64,000 nt of DNA from Bradyrhizobium diazoefficiens (GTDB lineage Bacteria > Pseudomonadota > Alphaproteobacteria > Rhizobiales > Xanthobacteraceae): the NCBI RefSeq assembly GCF_016616235.1, contig NZ_CP067100.1, positions 2,477,001 through 2,541,000 on the forward strand, given 5' to 3'. The stretch's first letter is position 1, and each line of letters starts with the position of its first letter. This document shows, piece after piece, positions 15,109 to 23,524 of this stretch. The notes beneath the pieces were generated by a model. It searched no databases. It was given only the letters and a program-made list of their open reading frames with translations, and was not told the origin of the DNA. The translations under genes were made by a program, and so were the position numbers.

Positions 15109-16089
15109 ATGAAGGCGGTTCTTGTCGAACAATTCTCGCCGGTTCAGTCGCTCCGTATCCAGGACGTCCCGACCTCAGATTTGCCCCGAGGACGGGTTCG
15201 CGTTCGGATCAAGGCCGCCGGCATCGGCTTCGTCGATGGTCTTAAGGTGCAGGGACTCTATCAGACCAGAGATCCGCTTCCCTTCGTTCCTGGGATGGAA
15301 TTTGCCGGTGTGGTAGACGAGATCGGCGAAGCTGTTTCTCGGGTAGCGGTGGCCGATCGGGTCTTCGGCCTGGCTTCAAGGGGAGCGTTGGCCGAAGAGA
15401 TCGTGGTGCCGGAGAACGAGCTATTCAGAATTCCTGAGAACCTCTCCTTCGTTCAGTCCGCCGCGATTCCTGTGAACTATCTCACGGCGACATATGGCCT
15501 GCGAGAGCGGGCGGCGCTGCGCGGGGGAGAGATCCTCCTCGTGCTCGGAGCGGCAGGCGGAACAGGGACCGCGGCGATCAAGGTCGGGAAGAGTTTGGGT
15601 GCGCATGTGATCGCCGCCGCTTCGTCGGAGGAAAAGCGATCGTTCGCATGTTCGCAAGGAGCGGACGCCGCAATCGACTATACACTGGAGAATTGGCGGG
15701 AGACGTTGAAGTCGCTCACCCAGGGGCGCGCGGTGAACGTCGTTTTCGATGCGGTCGGCGGTGAAATTTCGCCCGTTGCCTTTCGCACGCTGGCCTGGAA
15801 GGGGCAGCATCTTGTCGTCGGATTCGCTGCCGGCAAAATCCCCGCCCTTCCGTTCAACATCGCCCTCCTAAAAGGAGCCTCGCTCACTGGCGTCGACAGC
15901 GCTCAAATTCGAAAATTTGAGCCGGACGTCTATGACCGGCTAATGCAGGATGTTTGCGTCGCCTTAGAAAGGAAGTCGCTCGAGCCGCCGCCGACGCACA
16001 CGTTTTCCTTCGCGAACTTCCAGGAGGCGTTCCAAACGATGAGTGCGCGTCGCGCGAGGGGAAAGATAGTCGTCGAAGTGGCCGACTAG
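15109..16089 (+). CDS. Medium-chain reductase (NADPH:quinone oxidoreductase family)
   Basis: A 326-residue MDR protein more distant from the other two copies. It has AAGIGFVDGLKVQGLY, FVPGMEFAGVVDEIG, a cofactor site VLGAAGGTGTAAI, and VVFDAVGGEISP. The usual catalytic and structural zinc cysteines are missing, so it should be zinc-independent. GGAGGAGGAAC precedes ATG 15109. It may reduce an enone, an acyl-CoA or a quinone. It follows copy 1 by 105 bases and probably shares its transcript. Confidence 0.88.
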   Translation: MKAVLVEQFSPVQSLRIQDVPTSDLPRGRVRVRIKAAGIGFVDGLKVQGLYQTRDPLPFVPGMEFAGVVDEIGEAVSRVAVADRVFGLASRGALAEEIVVPENELFRIPENLSFVQSAAIPVNYLTATYGLRERAALRGGEILLVLGAAGGTGTAAIKVGKSLGAHVIAAASSEEKRSFACSQGADAAIDYTLENWRETLKSLTQGRAVNVVFDAVGGEISPVAFRTLAWKGQHLVVGFAAGKIPALPFNIALLKGASLTGVDSAQIRKFEPDVYDRLMQDVCVALERKSLEPPPTHTFSFANFQEAFQTMSARRARGKIVVEVAD

Positions 16090-16327
16090 GAATACGTCCT
16101 TCAGCGAATAATGCAGCTCAGTCGGTGTGCAAGCGGTGTTCAGACGAAGGTCTCGCTCAAATGCCCATCGCCGCCATTCATCTTTGCCCACGCTCGTCCG
16201 ATGGGAATCCGCCACAAGTGGAAAACCATTTTTCACTTTTTTTGGTGGCCTCCGCACGAAAACAGGAAGAATGAAAGCCTGCGATTATCGTCGAGGTCGT
16301 GAAGGTGTTCACGCGCGGGAGTTCTTG

Positions 16328-17029
16328 ATGGCGACCTACCTGATTTGTCACGGAGCTTGGGCCGGCAACTGGGCGTGGAAGAGGATCCGCGACATTCTTC
16401 GCACCGAAGATCACGAGGTTCTCGTTCCGACTTATACCGGCCTGGGCGAGCGCGCCCATCTCACCAACCCGCTGGTGGATCTCGAAACTCACATTCAGGA
16501 TGTCAGGAACGTGATCGAGTACGAGGATTTGACCGACATCATCCTGGTAGGTCACAGCTACGGCGGAATGGTCACCACGGCGCTCGCCGATCGCATCCGC
16601 GAGCGAGTCAGACAGATGATCTACGTCGACGCCTTCGTACCGGAGGACGGAGAATCTCTATACGATTTGGCCGGGGGCGAATCCAGCTTTGCCGCTCCCG
16701 TCGAAGGATGGCTGATCCCGCCAGTGGCGCTGGCGCCGGATACATCCGCAGAGGACATCGCCTGGACGACGCCCTTGCGCCGGCATCAGCCCGTGCGGAC
16801 GTTTTCACAAGGACTGCGACTGTCGCACACGAAACCTGCTTCTCCGCGCTCCTACATTCACTGTACCCGAAAAGCGAATAAGGATTTCTTTCGCCAGTTC
16901 GCCGACCGGTTTTCTCAGGATCCTGAATGGGCGTTCCATGGGATCGACGCCAGTCACAGTCCCAACATCACCAATCCGCGGTTGCTCGCGCAATTGCTGC
17001 TCTCGTATGCGCCGGCTCCATTACCGTGA
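16328..17029 (+). CDS. Alpha/beta hydrolase (small esterase type)
   Basis: A 233-residue serine hydrolase with the compact architecture of plant-type methylesterases and bacterial homologues. It has the oxyanion segment CHGAWAGNWAWK, TYTGLGERAHL, the nucleophile elbow VGHSYGGM, YVDAFVPEDGES after it, and a late histidine in DASHSPNITNP. The frame opens at 16127, but ATG 16328 is where homology begins. It probably cleaves a small ester or thioester. It is the last plus-strand gene before a convergent hairpin and the aldehyde dehydrogenase. Confidence 0.87.
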   Translation: MATYLICHGAWAGNWAWKRIRDILRTEDHEVLVPTYTGLGERAHLTNPLVDLETHIQDVRNVIEYEDLTDIILVGHSYGGMVTTALADRIRERVRQMIYVDAFVPEDGESLYDLAGGESSFAAPVEGWLIPPVALAPDTSAEDIAWTTPLRRHQPVRTFSQGLRLSHTKPASPRSYIHCTRKANKDFFRQFADRFSQDPEWAFHGIDASHSPNITNPRLLAQLLLSYAPAPLP

Positions 17030-17148
17030 TCCAGTTTTTACGAGGTCGGACCGACAGGGCCGCCGAGCGAAACTCGTTCCCGCGACGAGGCGATCGACGT
17101 TCGGGTCGGTGACGGCGGCCCTCGTAGAGGGCTCGTCCCTCTGACTCC

Positions 17149-17175
17149 GCTCTCGCACCGTCGGTGCGGGAGCGG
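17149..17175. terminator. Bidirectional hairpin terminator between convergent genes
   Basis: CGCTCTCGCACC at 17149-17160 pairs with GGTGCGGGAGCG at 17164-17175 around a GTC loop, with one G-T pair, followed by GTTCTTT. It sits between the convergent hydrolase and aldehyde dehydrogenase genes and suits both. Confidence 0.7.
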
Positions 17176-17192
17176 TTCTTTGCATCACCCGT

Positions 17193-18671
17193 CTAGCGGA
17201 CGAGATTGACCGTGATGTTCTTCGTCTGCGTGAAGCTGTCGAGCATCGCGGCGAGGGAGAATTCGCGGCCGAGCCCGCTCTGCTTGTACCCGCCGTAGGA
17301 ATGGCCGGGCATTTGACCGCCGCCCTGATTGACCTGTACCCATCCGGACTCGATGTCCCGCGCGGCACGCAACGCCTTGCCGATATCATGCGTCCAGACG
17401 TAGGCGGCAAGACCGTAATGGGAATCGTTGGCCATCCGGATTACGTCGTCCTCGTCTTCCCAAGGGATTGCGACCAGCACGGGCCCGAAGATCTCCTCTC
17501 GGGCCAGTCGCCATTCGTTCGTACCTTGCGCGAAAATCGTCGGACGCAAGTAATAGCCGTCGCCGAGCGACTTGTCATCGCGGGGATGACCACCGCAGAG
17601 GAGTTTCGAGCCGCTCTGCTTCATGCCGTCTTCGATGTAGCCGCAGACCTTGTTGTACTGGCGCTCGTTGATGATCGCACCGACGTCGCTCTCCTCGGCC
17701 AGCGGATCGCCGACGCGCAGCTTCGAAGTCGCCTCGACAAGACGTTCGAGAACGTTGTCGTAGATCTTGCGGTGAAGAAACAGGCGGGACCCGGCCGTGC
17801 AGGATTGACTTTGACGGGTGAAGCGCATCGCGGCGACGAGCCCTTCTATGACCCAGTCGTCTGTCGCATCGGGGTAGACGATGGACGGACTCTTGCCCCC
17901 CAGTTCGAGCGAGACCGGCAGCACGCGCTTCGCCGCGGCTTCCATGACCAGCTTGCCGACGGCCGTCGAGCCTGTGAACGAGAGCTTGGCGACGAGCGGA
18001 TGATTGAGGAGCGGCGCGCCGCATTCCTGGCCGGTGCCGGAAAGCATGCTCAGCGTGCCGGAAGGAAGGACGTCGGAACAGATCTTGGCGAGCTCAAAAA
18101 CCGCGAGGGGAGCGTCCTCTGCTGTCTTCATCACCACCGTGTTGCCGGCGCACAGAGCGGGGGCGATCTTCAGCGATGCGAGCAGGAATGGCGCGTTCCA
18201 GGGGATCACGGCGGCCACGACGCCAAGGGGCTCGCGCTGCGTGAAGCTGAGGAGATCATGGCCCAGAGGAAGAGTTTCTCCCTTGAGTTCGGATGCCAAC
18301 CCCCCAAAGTACCGGAAGATATCGGCAGCGATCTTGATTTCGGGGCGCGCCTGCGTCCTCAGCGCGTTTCCAGTCTCCTCGGCGACCTGTCGCGCGAGGT
18401 TCTCATGCTCGGCTTCGATCTTTTTGGCGATGGTCTGCAGCAGGCGACCGCGTTCGCGAGGGGGCGTCCGTTTCCAGGATGCGAACGCCGCGTGGGCCTT
18501 CTTGACCGCGAGGTCGACATCCTCGGCGCCGCCGCGCGGCACCGTCGCGATGATCTGGCGGCGTCCCGGATTCTCCACGGCGATGGTTTCGCCGGATGCG
18601 GCGGGCACCCATTCGCCGCCGATCAACATGAGTTGGCGCCGTACCTTTTGATCGTTGACGACGGTGTTCAT
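17193..18671 (-). CDS. Aldehyde dehydrogenase
   Basis: NAD(P)-dependent ALDH superfamily member of 492 residues, oxidising an aldehyde to its acid. Cofactor and catalytic landmarks are VIPWNAPF, SFTGSTAVGK near 231-240, the general base in LELGGKSP (Glu257), the catalytic cysteine in SQSCTAGSRLF (Cys291) and EEIFGPVL. ATG 18671 has AGGAGGACG upstream; a GTG-like start further up is less likely. A GntR gene on the same strand lies 60 bases upstream, so the regulator and enzyme probably form one transcript. The aldehyde substrate is unknown. Confidence 0.93.
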   Translation of the reverse strand: MNTVVNDQKVRRQLMLIGGEWVPAASGETIAVENPGRRQIIATVPRGGAEDVDLAVKKAHAAFASWKRTPPRERGRLLQTIAKKIEAEHENLARQVAEETGNALRTQARPEIKIAADIFRYFGGLASELKGETLPLGHDLLSFTQREPLGVVAAVIPWNAPFLLASLKIAPALCAGNTVVMKTAEDAPLAVFELAKICSDVLPSGTLSMLSGTGQECGAPLLNHPLVAKLSFTGSTAVGKLVMEAAAKRVLPVSLELGGKSPSIVYPDATDDWVIEGLVAAMRFTRQSQSCTAGSRLFLHRKIYDNVLERLVEATSKLRVGDPLAEESDVGAIINERQYNKVCGYIEDGMKQSGSKLLCGGHPRDDKSLGDGYYLRPTIFAQGTNEWRLAREEIFGPVLVAIPWEDEDDVIRMANDSHYGLAAYVWTHDIGKALRAARDIESGWVQVNQGGGQMPGHSYGGYKQSGLGREFSLAAMLDSFTQTKNITVNLVR

Positions 18672-18731
18672 GACGTCCTCCTTTTTTCTCGTTCGAACTT
18701 CCATCTCGGACGGATCGGTCGCGAAAGACTC

Positions 18732-19406
18732 TCAGGCCCGCCGCCGCATATCGGCGACCAGATCGGCGAAAACACGCCCGCCGATGCTGATGTGATCGCG
18801 CATGGCGGCGGCTGCCGCATCACCGTCGCCCCTCGAGATCGCCTGAACGATCTGCGCGTGATCGGAGAACGATTGGCGTATCCGTCCGGCCTTCGTGAAC
18901 GGATACCGGCGATATACGCGAAGGCGGCTGCGCACGTCCTTGATGCTCGTTTCGAGGTAGTCGTTGCACGAACCTCGGTAAATCACTTCGTGGAATTCCT
19001 TGTTGATGGCGTCGTACGCCTCGAAATCCTCGGCGGGGATGCAGGCCTCGCTGCGGCTATGGATCCTGGACAGTTCGCTCCGGTCCGACGCCGACATGCG
19101 GTTCGCCGCGAGCTTGGCTGCCATCGTTTCGAGTTCGGTCATGACTTCGAACATCGAGATGACCTGGTCGACGCTGAGTACCGTCACCATCGCGCCCCGG
19201 CGCTGGCGGAGTTCGACCATCCCGATTGTCGCGAGTTGGATGAGGGCTTCCCGAACCGGGGTTTTCGAGACGCCAAAGCGCTCGGAAAGCGGTCGTTCTT
19301 CCAAACGCGCGCCTGGCGGGAACGAGCCCGCCTCGATCTCGTCGCGAATCCATTTCGCGATCTCTTCCGTTCGGTACGTCTTTCGGTTCAGCAAGGCGCA
19401 ATCCAT
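18732..19406 (-). CDS. GntR-family regulator (FadR/FCD type)
   Basis: A 224-residue repressor. The winged helix covers residues 10-75: YRTEEIAKWIRDEIEAG, RLEERPLSERFGVSKTPVREAL and IGMVELRQRRGAMV. The C-terminal helical FCD ligand domain carries metal-binding-type residues in INKEFHEVIYRG and FSDHAQIVQAI. ATG 19406 is preceded by AAGGTG at 9 bases; codons at 19418 and 19415 are too close to it. It is divergent from the crotonase gene across an AT-rich region. It probably controls both the aldehyde dehydrogenase and the crotonase operon. Confidence 0.9.
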   Translation of the reverse strand: MDCALLNRKTYRTEEIAKWIRDEIEAGSFPPGARLEERPLSERFGVSKTPVREALIQLATIGMVELRQRRGAMVTVLSVDQVISMFEVMTELETMAAKLAANRMSASDRSELSRIHSRSEACIPAEDFEAYDAINKEFHEVIYRGSCNDYLETSIKDVRSRLRVYRRYPFTKAGRIRQSFSDHAQIVQAISRGDGDAAAAAMRDHISIGGRVFADLVADMRRRA

Positions 19407-19465
19407 CCCAATCATCACCTTCTAGACGCTACCCCCGACGGCGTCGCGAACCGATCACCGACCCT

Positions 19466-19518
19466 CACATATTTTTTTTACATTGACAAATATTTTTTTT
19501 ATATGAAATAAAGCACTT
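19466..19518 (+). promoter_or_regulatory. AT-rich divergent promoter/operator region
   Basis: An unusually AT-rich patch between the GntR gene and the crotonase gene. It holds two runs of T following ATA, a -35-like TTGACA at 19483-19488 and AAATAA about 17 bases later. The palindromic ends CATA and TATG frame the region. It is a probable sigma-70-type promoter overlapping a GntR operator. No classical ribosome-binding site precedes ATG 19519. Confidence 0.5.
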
Positions 19519-20301
19519 ATGGAACAGGCTCGCCCGATGGCTGGGAGATGTCCGTCGCTCGAGATTGGGGGCGCGGTCGCCCGTATCGCTCTGAACCGGC
19601 CCGATAGGCACAATCGGTTCGAGCCGGCTGACATCGAGGCGATGTCGGCGATGCTGGAAGAGTTAGCGAAGGGTGGCGCGGCACGCGTACTGGTCATCAC
19701 GGCGAGAGGGCCGAGCTTCAGCTCGGGCTTCGATCTGGAAACGCTCTCCGGGCCCAAGGCGCGGCAGAGCACCGCGGCGTTCGCAAGGCTTTGCGACCTG
19801 ATTGAAACGCTGCCGATCCCGACCGTGTGCGGAATCAACGGCAACATCTACGGGGGAGCGACCGACATCGCTCTGTCGTGCGATTTCCGCATCGGCGTCG
19901 ATGGTTGTCGCCTTCAGATGTCGCCGGCGCGGCTCGGCATCGAATATTATTACAGCGGACTTCGCAGATACGTCGAGCGGCTCGGATTGACGGAAGCGAA
20001 GCGCCTGTTCCTCACCGGCGAGCAGGTCGACACCGCGACCATGCTGCGCATCGGATTTCTAAGCGAGATAGCTGCGCCCGAGCAACTCGAAATCCGGATC
20101 ACGGCGATAGCCGACGCCCTGGCCCAGCGTTCACCCAAATCTGTGCGCGGACTGAAGGCCTCTCTCAACGCGATAGCCCGAGGCTCCGATGACCCGGCCA
20201 CCATCGATGCGAGGTTTTTCGAAAGTCTGGATTCGCCCGACGCGAAGGAAGGACTCGACGCTTGGTCCGAGAGGCGACCCGCCAGGTTCGCCGACGCCTA
20301 G
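19519..20301 (+). CDS. Enoyl-CoA hydratase/isomerase family protein (atypical active site)
   Basis: A 260-residue crotonase-fold protein acting on an acyl-CoA. The oxyanion-hole segments are FSSGFDLETL and GNIYGGATDIALSCDFRIG. At the positions where canonical hydratases have two glutamates, this protein has aspartate (GGATD) and alanine (MSPARLGI), so classical hydration is doubtful. An isomerase, hydrolase or ring-cleaving role is possible. ATG 19519 lacks a ribosome-binding site; ATG 19537 has GGAACAGG upstream and could be the real start. It is first in a five-gene plus-strand run to 25060. Confidence 0.85.
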   Translation: MEQARPMAGRCPSLEIGGAVARIALNRPDRHNRFEPADIEAMSAMLEELAKGGAARVLVITARGPSFSSGFDLETLSGPKARQSTAAFARLCDLIETLPIPTVCGINGNIYGGATDIALSCDFRIGVDGCRLQMSPARLGIEYYYSGLRRYVERLGLTEAKRLFLTGEQVDTATMLRIGFLSEIAAPEQLEIRITAIADALAQRSPKSVRGLKASLNAIARGSDDPATIDARFFESLDSPDAKEGLDAWSERRPARFADA

Positions 20302-20356
20302 ATCTGTTTATTCGGAAGTCGGCCGCTAGAGCCGCTAACAGGAGAGGAAGCAGGGA

Positions 20357-21574
20357 ATGAAACGTTTGGTCGGCTTGAAAACGATGGTCGCTCTCGCCGC
20401 GATCATCGCCGCGGAATCGATCTGCCCGGCAACCGCGCAGAACGGCCCCATCCGGATCGGAGTGCTCAACGACCAGTCCGGACTGTACGCGGAGTTCGGC
20501 GGGCTGGGTTCGGTGACGGCCGCGAAGATGGCGGTTGAGGACTTCGGCGGGAAAGCCTTAGGACGCGATATCGAAATCGTATCCGCCGACCATCAGAACA
20601 AGGCCGACATCGGTACACAGATCGCGAGAAAGTGGTTCGATCAAGACAGCGTTCTCGCCATCGCCGACCTGACGAATTCCGGCGTTGCCCTCGCCGTGCA
20701 GGGGCTCGCGAAAGAGAAGAAGCGCATCACGCTCGCTTCCGGTCCGGGCTCCAGGCGCTTGACCCAGGAAGACTGCTCGCGGCTCGGTTTCGCCTGGACG
20801 TGGGACACCTATTCGTCGGTCATAGGGACCGCCCGAACTGTGCTCAAGGATGGCGGCAAGAGTTGGTTCATTCTCGCGGCCGACTACGCCTTCGGAAAGC
20901 AGATGGCCGAAGACCTGAGAAAGGTCATCACGGCGAACGGCGGTACCGTAGCCGGGGAGGTCCGTGCGCCCCTTTCGACCCCTGACTTCTCGTCCTTCCT
21001 GCTCCAGGCCCAAAGCAGCAAGGCGCAGATCATCGCTCTCGCCAATGGCGGCGCCGATACGACGAATTCGGTCAAGCAGGCCTCCGAATTCGGCATCGTC
21101 CAGGGCGGGCAGCGGCTTGCGAGCATGGCCCTCGTCATCAGCGACGTGCATGCGCTGGGGCTGCAGGCGGCGCAGGGCATCGTAGCGACCACCGGATATT
21201 ATTGGGATCGTGACGACGAGAGCCGCGCGTTCGGCAATCGTTATATGAAGTTGACCGGACGCATGCCCGGAATGATCCAGGCCGGCGTCTATTCTTCCGT
21301 CCTCCACTACCTGAAGGCCTTGAAAGCTGCCGGCGCAGACGACGCCAATGCGGTCGCCGCGAAAATGCGCGAGCTCCCCGTGAACGATTTCTTCGCGAAG
21401 AACGGGAAGGTGCGCGTCGACGGCAAGATGGAGCACGACATGTATCTCATCCAGGTCAAGGCTCCGTCGGAGTCGAAGGCGCCCTGGGACTATTACAAGA
21501 TCCTACGTACGATCCCCGCGGAGGAGGCATCGATCCCCCTCTCGGAAAGCAAGTGCCCCCTGGTGAAGAAGTGA
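20357..21574 (+). CDS. ABC transporter substrate-binding protein (branched-chain/aromatic type, copy 1)
   Basis: A 405-residue periplasmic binding protein with a signal peptide (ending near ICPATAQ) and a Leu/Ile/Val-type receptor fold: IRIGVLNDQSGLYAEFGG, ADHQNKADIG and RAPLSTPDFSSFLLQ. AGGAGAGG precedes ATG. Such proteins deliver aromatic or branched ligands to a HAAT-family importer, but no permease or ATPase gene is in the window. The copy at 25623 shares the ADHQNK, RAPL and C-terminal CPLVKK segments, so they are paralogues. It sits within the acyl-CoA catabolic run, suggesting uptake of the pathway substrate. Confidence 0.9.
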   Translation: MKRLVGLKTMVALAAIIAAESICPATAQNGPIRIGVLNDQSGLYAEFGGLGSVTAAKMAVEDFGGKALGRDIEIVSADHQNKADIGTQIARKWFDQDSVLAIADLTNSGVALAVQGLAKEKKRITLASGPGSRRLTQEDCSRLGFAWTWDTYSSVIGTARTVLKDGGKSWFILAADYAFGKQMAEDLRKVITANGGTVAGEVRAPLSTPDFSSFLLQAQSSKAQIIALANGGADTTNSVKQASEFGIVQGGQRLASMALVISDVHALGLQAAQGIVATTGYYWDRDDESRAFGNRYMKLTGRMPGMIQAGVYSSVLHYLKALKAAGADDANAVAAKMRELPVNDFFAKNGKVRVDGKMEHDMYLIQVKAPSESKAPWDYYKILRTIPAEEASIPLSESKCPLVKK

Positions 21575-21595
21575 TCGGACGATAGGAGCATGGAA

Positions 21596-22519
21596 ATGTT
21601 GCACAAAATCGCTTTCATCGGATTGGGCAATATGGGGCATCCGATGTGCACCCATCTGGCACGCAACGGCTTCTCCGTGTCCGGCTACGACATCTCGCCG
21701 GAAGCATTGAGCAGGCTCAAACAGATTGGTGGCACGCCCTGCACCAGCATCGCTGAAGCTGTACACGATGCCGACTACGTCATCTCGATGGTGCCGACCG
21801 GCAGACACGTCCGGGAAGTGTACGAAGGTGCGGAGGGGGTCCTGAAGCACGCGCGTCCCGGCGCGATGCTGATCGACTGTTCCACCGTCGATATCGAGAG
21901 TGCCAAGGCGGTGAACGCCGCTGCGGTTGCTGCCAACTTCGAGATGGTCGACGCGCCGGTCTCCGGCGCGCAGCCCGCGGCCATCGCCGGACGTCTGATC
22001 TTCATGATCGGCGGTACCGAAGAGGGGTACAACCGGGCGATTCCGCCTCTCAAGGCCATGGGTCACACCTTCGTGCACATCGGTCCAGCCGGCTGTGGTC
22101 AGGCGATGAAGATCTGCAACAACATGATGACCGGCATGAGCATGGTCGCCATCTCGGAGGTGTTGACGTTGGCCGAGCGCCTCGGGCTTGACCATCAGAC
22201 GGTGTACGACGTCGTCACGAAGGGGTCGGGAAACTGCTGGGCGTTGCAGGCCTATTGTCCGGTGCCGGGACCGGTCCCGACCTCTCCTTCGAGTAACGAC
22301 TACGCGCCGGGCTTTTCGGCCGAAATGATGCTCAAGGACATGAGGCTCTCGCAGCAGGCTGCGGCGAGTTCGTCCGCGGCGACCGCTCTCGCCGGCGCGG
22401 CGACCGCCTTCTATCAGATGCTCGTCGCCGGCGGACATGCCGATCGCGACTTCAGCATCGTCTACAAATTGATTTCCGGACGGCTGTCGTCCGAGACGCT
22501 CAAGAAGGATGTGACATGA
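21596..22519 (+). CDS. NAD(P)-dependent beta-hydroxyacid dehydrogenase
   Basis: A 307-residue member of the 3-hydroxyisobutyrate/tartronate-semialdehyde family. The Rossmann motif is FIGLGNMGHPM, the substrate-binding signature is VDAPVSGAQPAA, and the catalytic lysine is in GCGQAMKICNN. ATG 21596 is chosen because AGGAG at 21584-21588 is too close to ATG 21590. It probably oxidises a beta-hydroxy acid to the semialdehyde. Its stop overlaps the next start by 4 bases (ATGA), which is strong evidence of an operon. Confidence 0.9.
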   Translation: MLHKIAFIGLGNMGHPMCTHLARNGFSVSGYDISPEALSRLKQIGGTPCTSIAEAVHDADYVISMVPTGRHVREVYEGAEGVLKHARPGAMLIDCSTVDIESAKAVNAAAVAANFEMVDAPVSGAQPAAIAGRLIFMIGGTEEGYNRAIPPLKAMGHTFVHIGPAGCGQAMKICNNMMTGMSMVAISEVLTLAERLGLDHQTVYDVVTKGSGNCWALQAYCPVPGPVPTSPSSNDYAPGFSAEMMLKDMRLSQQAAASSSAATALAGAATAFYQMLVAGGHADRDFSIVYKLISGRLSSETLKKDVT

Positions 22520-23499
22520 AGACGAGAGCGATCCGCGTACACGAGGCCGGCGGCCCGGAAGTCCTGAAGACGGACGAGATCGAACTGAAAGAGCCGGGCG
22601 AGGGCGAAGCAATTGTACGGCACACCGCGATCGGCGTGAACCTGATAGACATCTATCATCGGACCGCCACCGCCGGTCAGTACGCGTTGCCTCGTCCGGC
22701 CACGCTTGGCGTGGAAGCCGCCGGAGTGGTGGAAGCGATCGGTGCCGGCGTCGACAACGTGACGGTCGGCGACCGGGTGGCCTATTGGATGCTGCCCGGT
22801 GCCTACTCTGCCAAACGCGTGGCTCCGGCCTGGCGCCTCGTCAAGATACCGGACGGAGTGTCAGATCAGGCCGCCGCCGCTGTCATGCTCAAAGGCGGCA
22901 CCGCCTTCTACCTGCTGCACGACATCTGGAAGGTGAAGAAGGGCGATAACGTCCTGGTCCACACCGCTGCGGGCGGCGTTGGCCGTCTGATGTCGCAGTG
23001 GGCAAAGCATCTCGGCGCGACGGTGATCGGTACTGTGGGCTCCGCCGAAAAGGTGAAGGCCGCCCAAGCCGCAGGCTGCGCTCATGTCGTTGTCCTGAAG
23101 GATCAGGATTTCGAGGCGGAAGCGAGGAAGATCACAGGGGGAGCCGGCGTCGACGTCGTATACGATTCCATCGGTGCCGACACCTTCGACAAGTCGCTCG
23201 GCTCTATCCGCCCCCTCGGCATGCTGGTGAGCGTCGGGCAGGCAAGTGGCCCCGTGCCGCCGTTGGACATCAGCAAACTGGCGCAGAAGGGCTCCATCTT
23301 CCTGTCTAAGCCGACTCTGGCGACCTTCGTCGCGAAACGCGAGGGCATCGTCAGACTGGCGGAAGGCGTTTTCGCGGGGCTCAAGGAGGGTGCGATCACG
23401 GCCGAAATCGGAATGACGGCGCCGCTCGCCGAGGTCGCCGACGTCCACCGCGCCTTCGAGGGCCGCAAGACGACGGGCTCGATTGTCCTGATCCCTTAG
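22516..23499 (+). CDS. Quinone oxidoreductase (zeta-crystallin type, copy 2)
   Basis: A 327-residue paralogue of the 14020 enzyme, with the same landmarks: AIGVNLIDIYHRT, GVEAAGVVEAIG, HTAAGGVGRLMSQW, GATVIGTVGSAEK and VVYDSIGADTF. It has no zinc ligands. Its ATG overlaps the stop of the hydroxyacid dehydrogenase, and a CoA ligase starts 25 bases after it. The role is probably reduction of a quinone or an alpha,beta-unsaturated intermediate of this pathway. Confidence 0.9.
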   Translation: MKTRAIRVHEAGGPEVLKTDEIELKEPGEGEAIVRHTAIGVNLIDIYHRTATAGQYALPRPATLGVEAAGVVEAIGAGVDNVTVGDRVAYWMLPGAYSAKRVAPAWRLVKIPDGVSDQAAAAVMLKGGTAFYLLHDIWKVKKGDNVLVHTAAGGVGRLMSQWAKHLGATVIGTVGSAEKVKAAQAAGCAHVVVLKDQDFEAEARKITGGAGVDVVYDSIGADTFDKSLGSIRPLGMLVSVGQASGPVPPLDISKLAQKGSIFLSKPTLATFVAKREGIVRLAEGVFAGLKEGAITAEIGMTAPLAEVADVHRAFEGRKTTGSIVLIP

Positions 23500-23524
23500 T
23501 CCCCGGTGCAAGGAATCCCGTGAG

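Noticed and set aside
17301..19511. A 736-codon open frame opposite the aldehyde dehydrogenase and GntR genes
   Set aside because: It is the antisense image of two well-supported genes in GC-rich DNA. It shows no domain of its own.
20558..21436. Long antisense frame over the first binding-protein gene
   Set aside because: High-GC codon bias makes such antisense frames common. There is no ribosome-binding site or domain.
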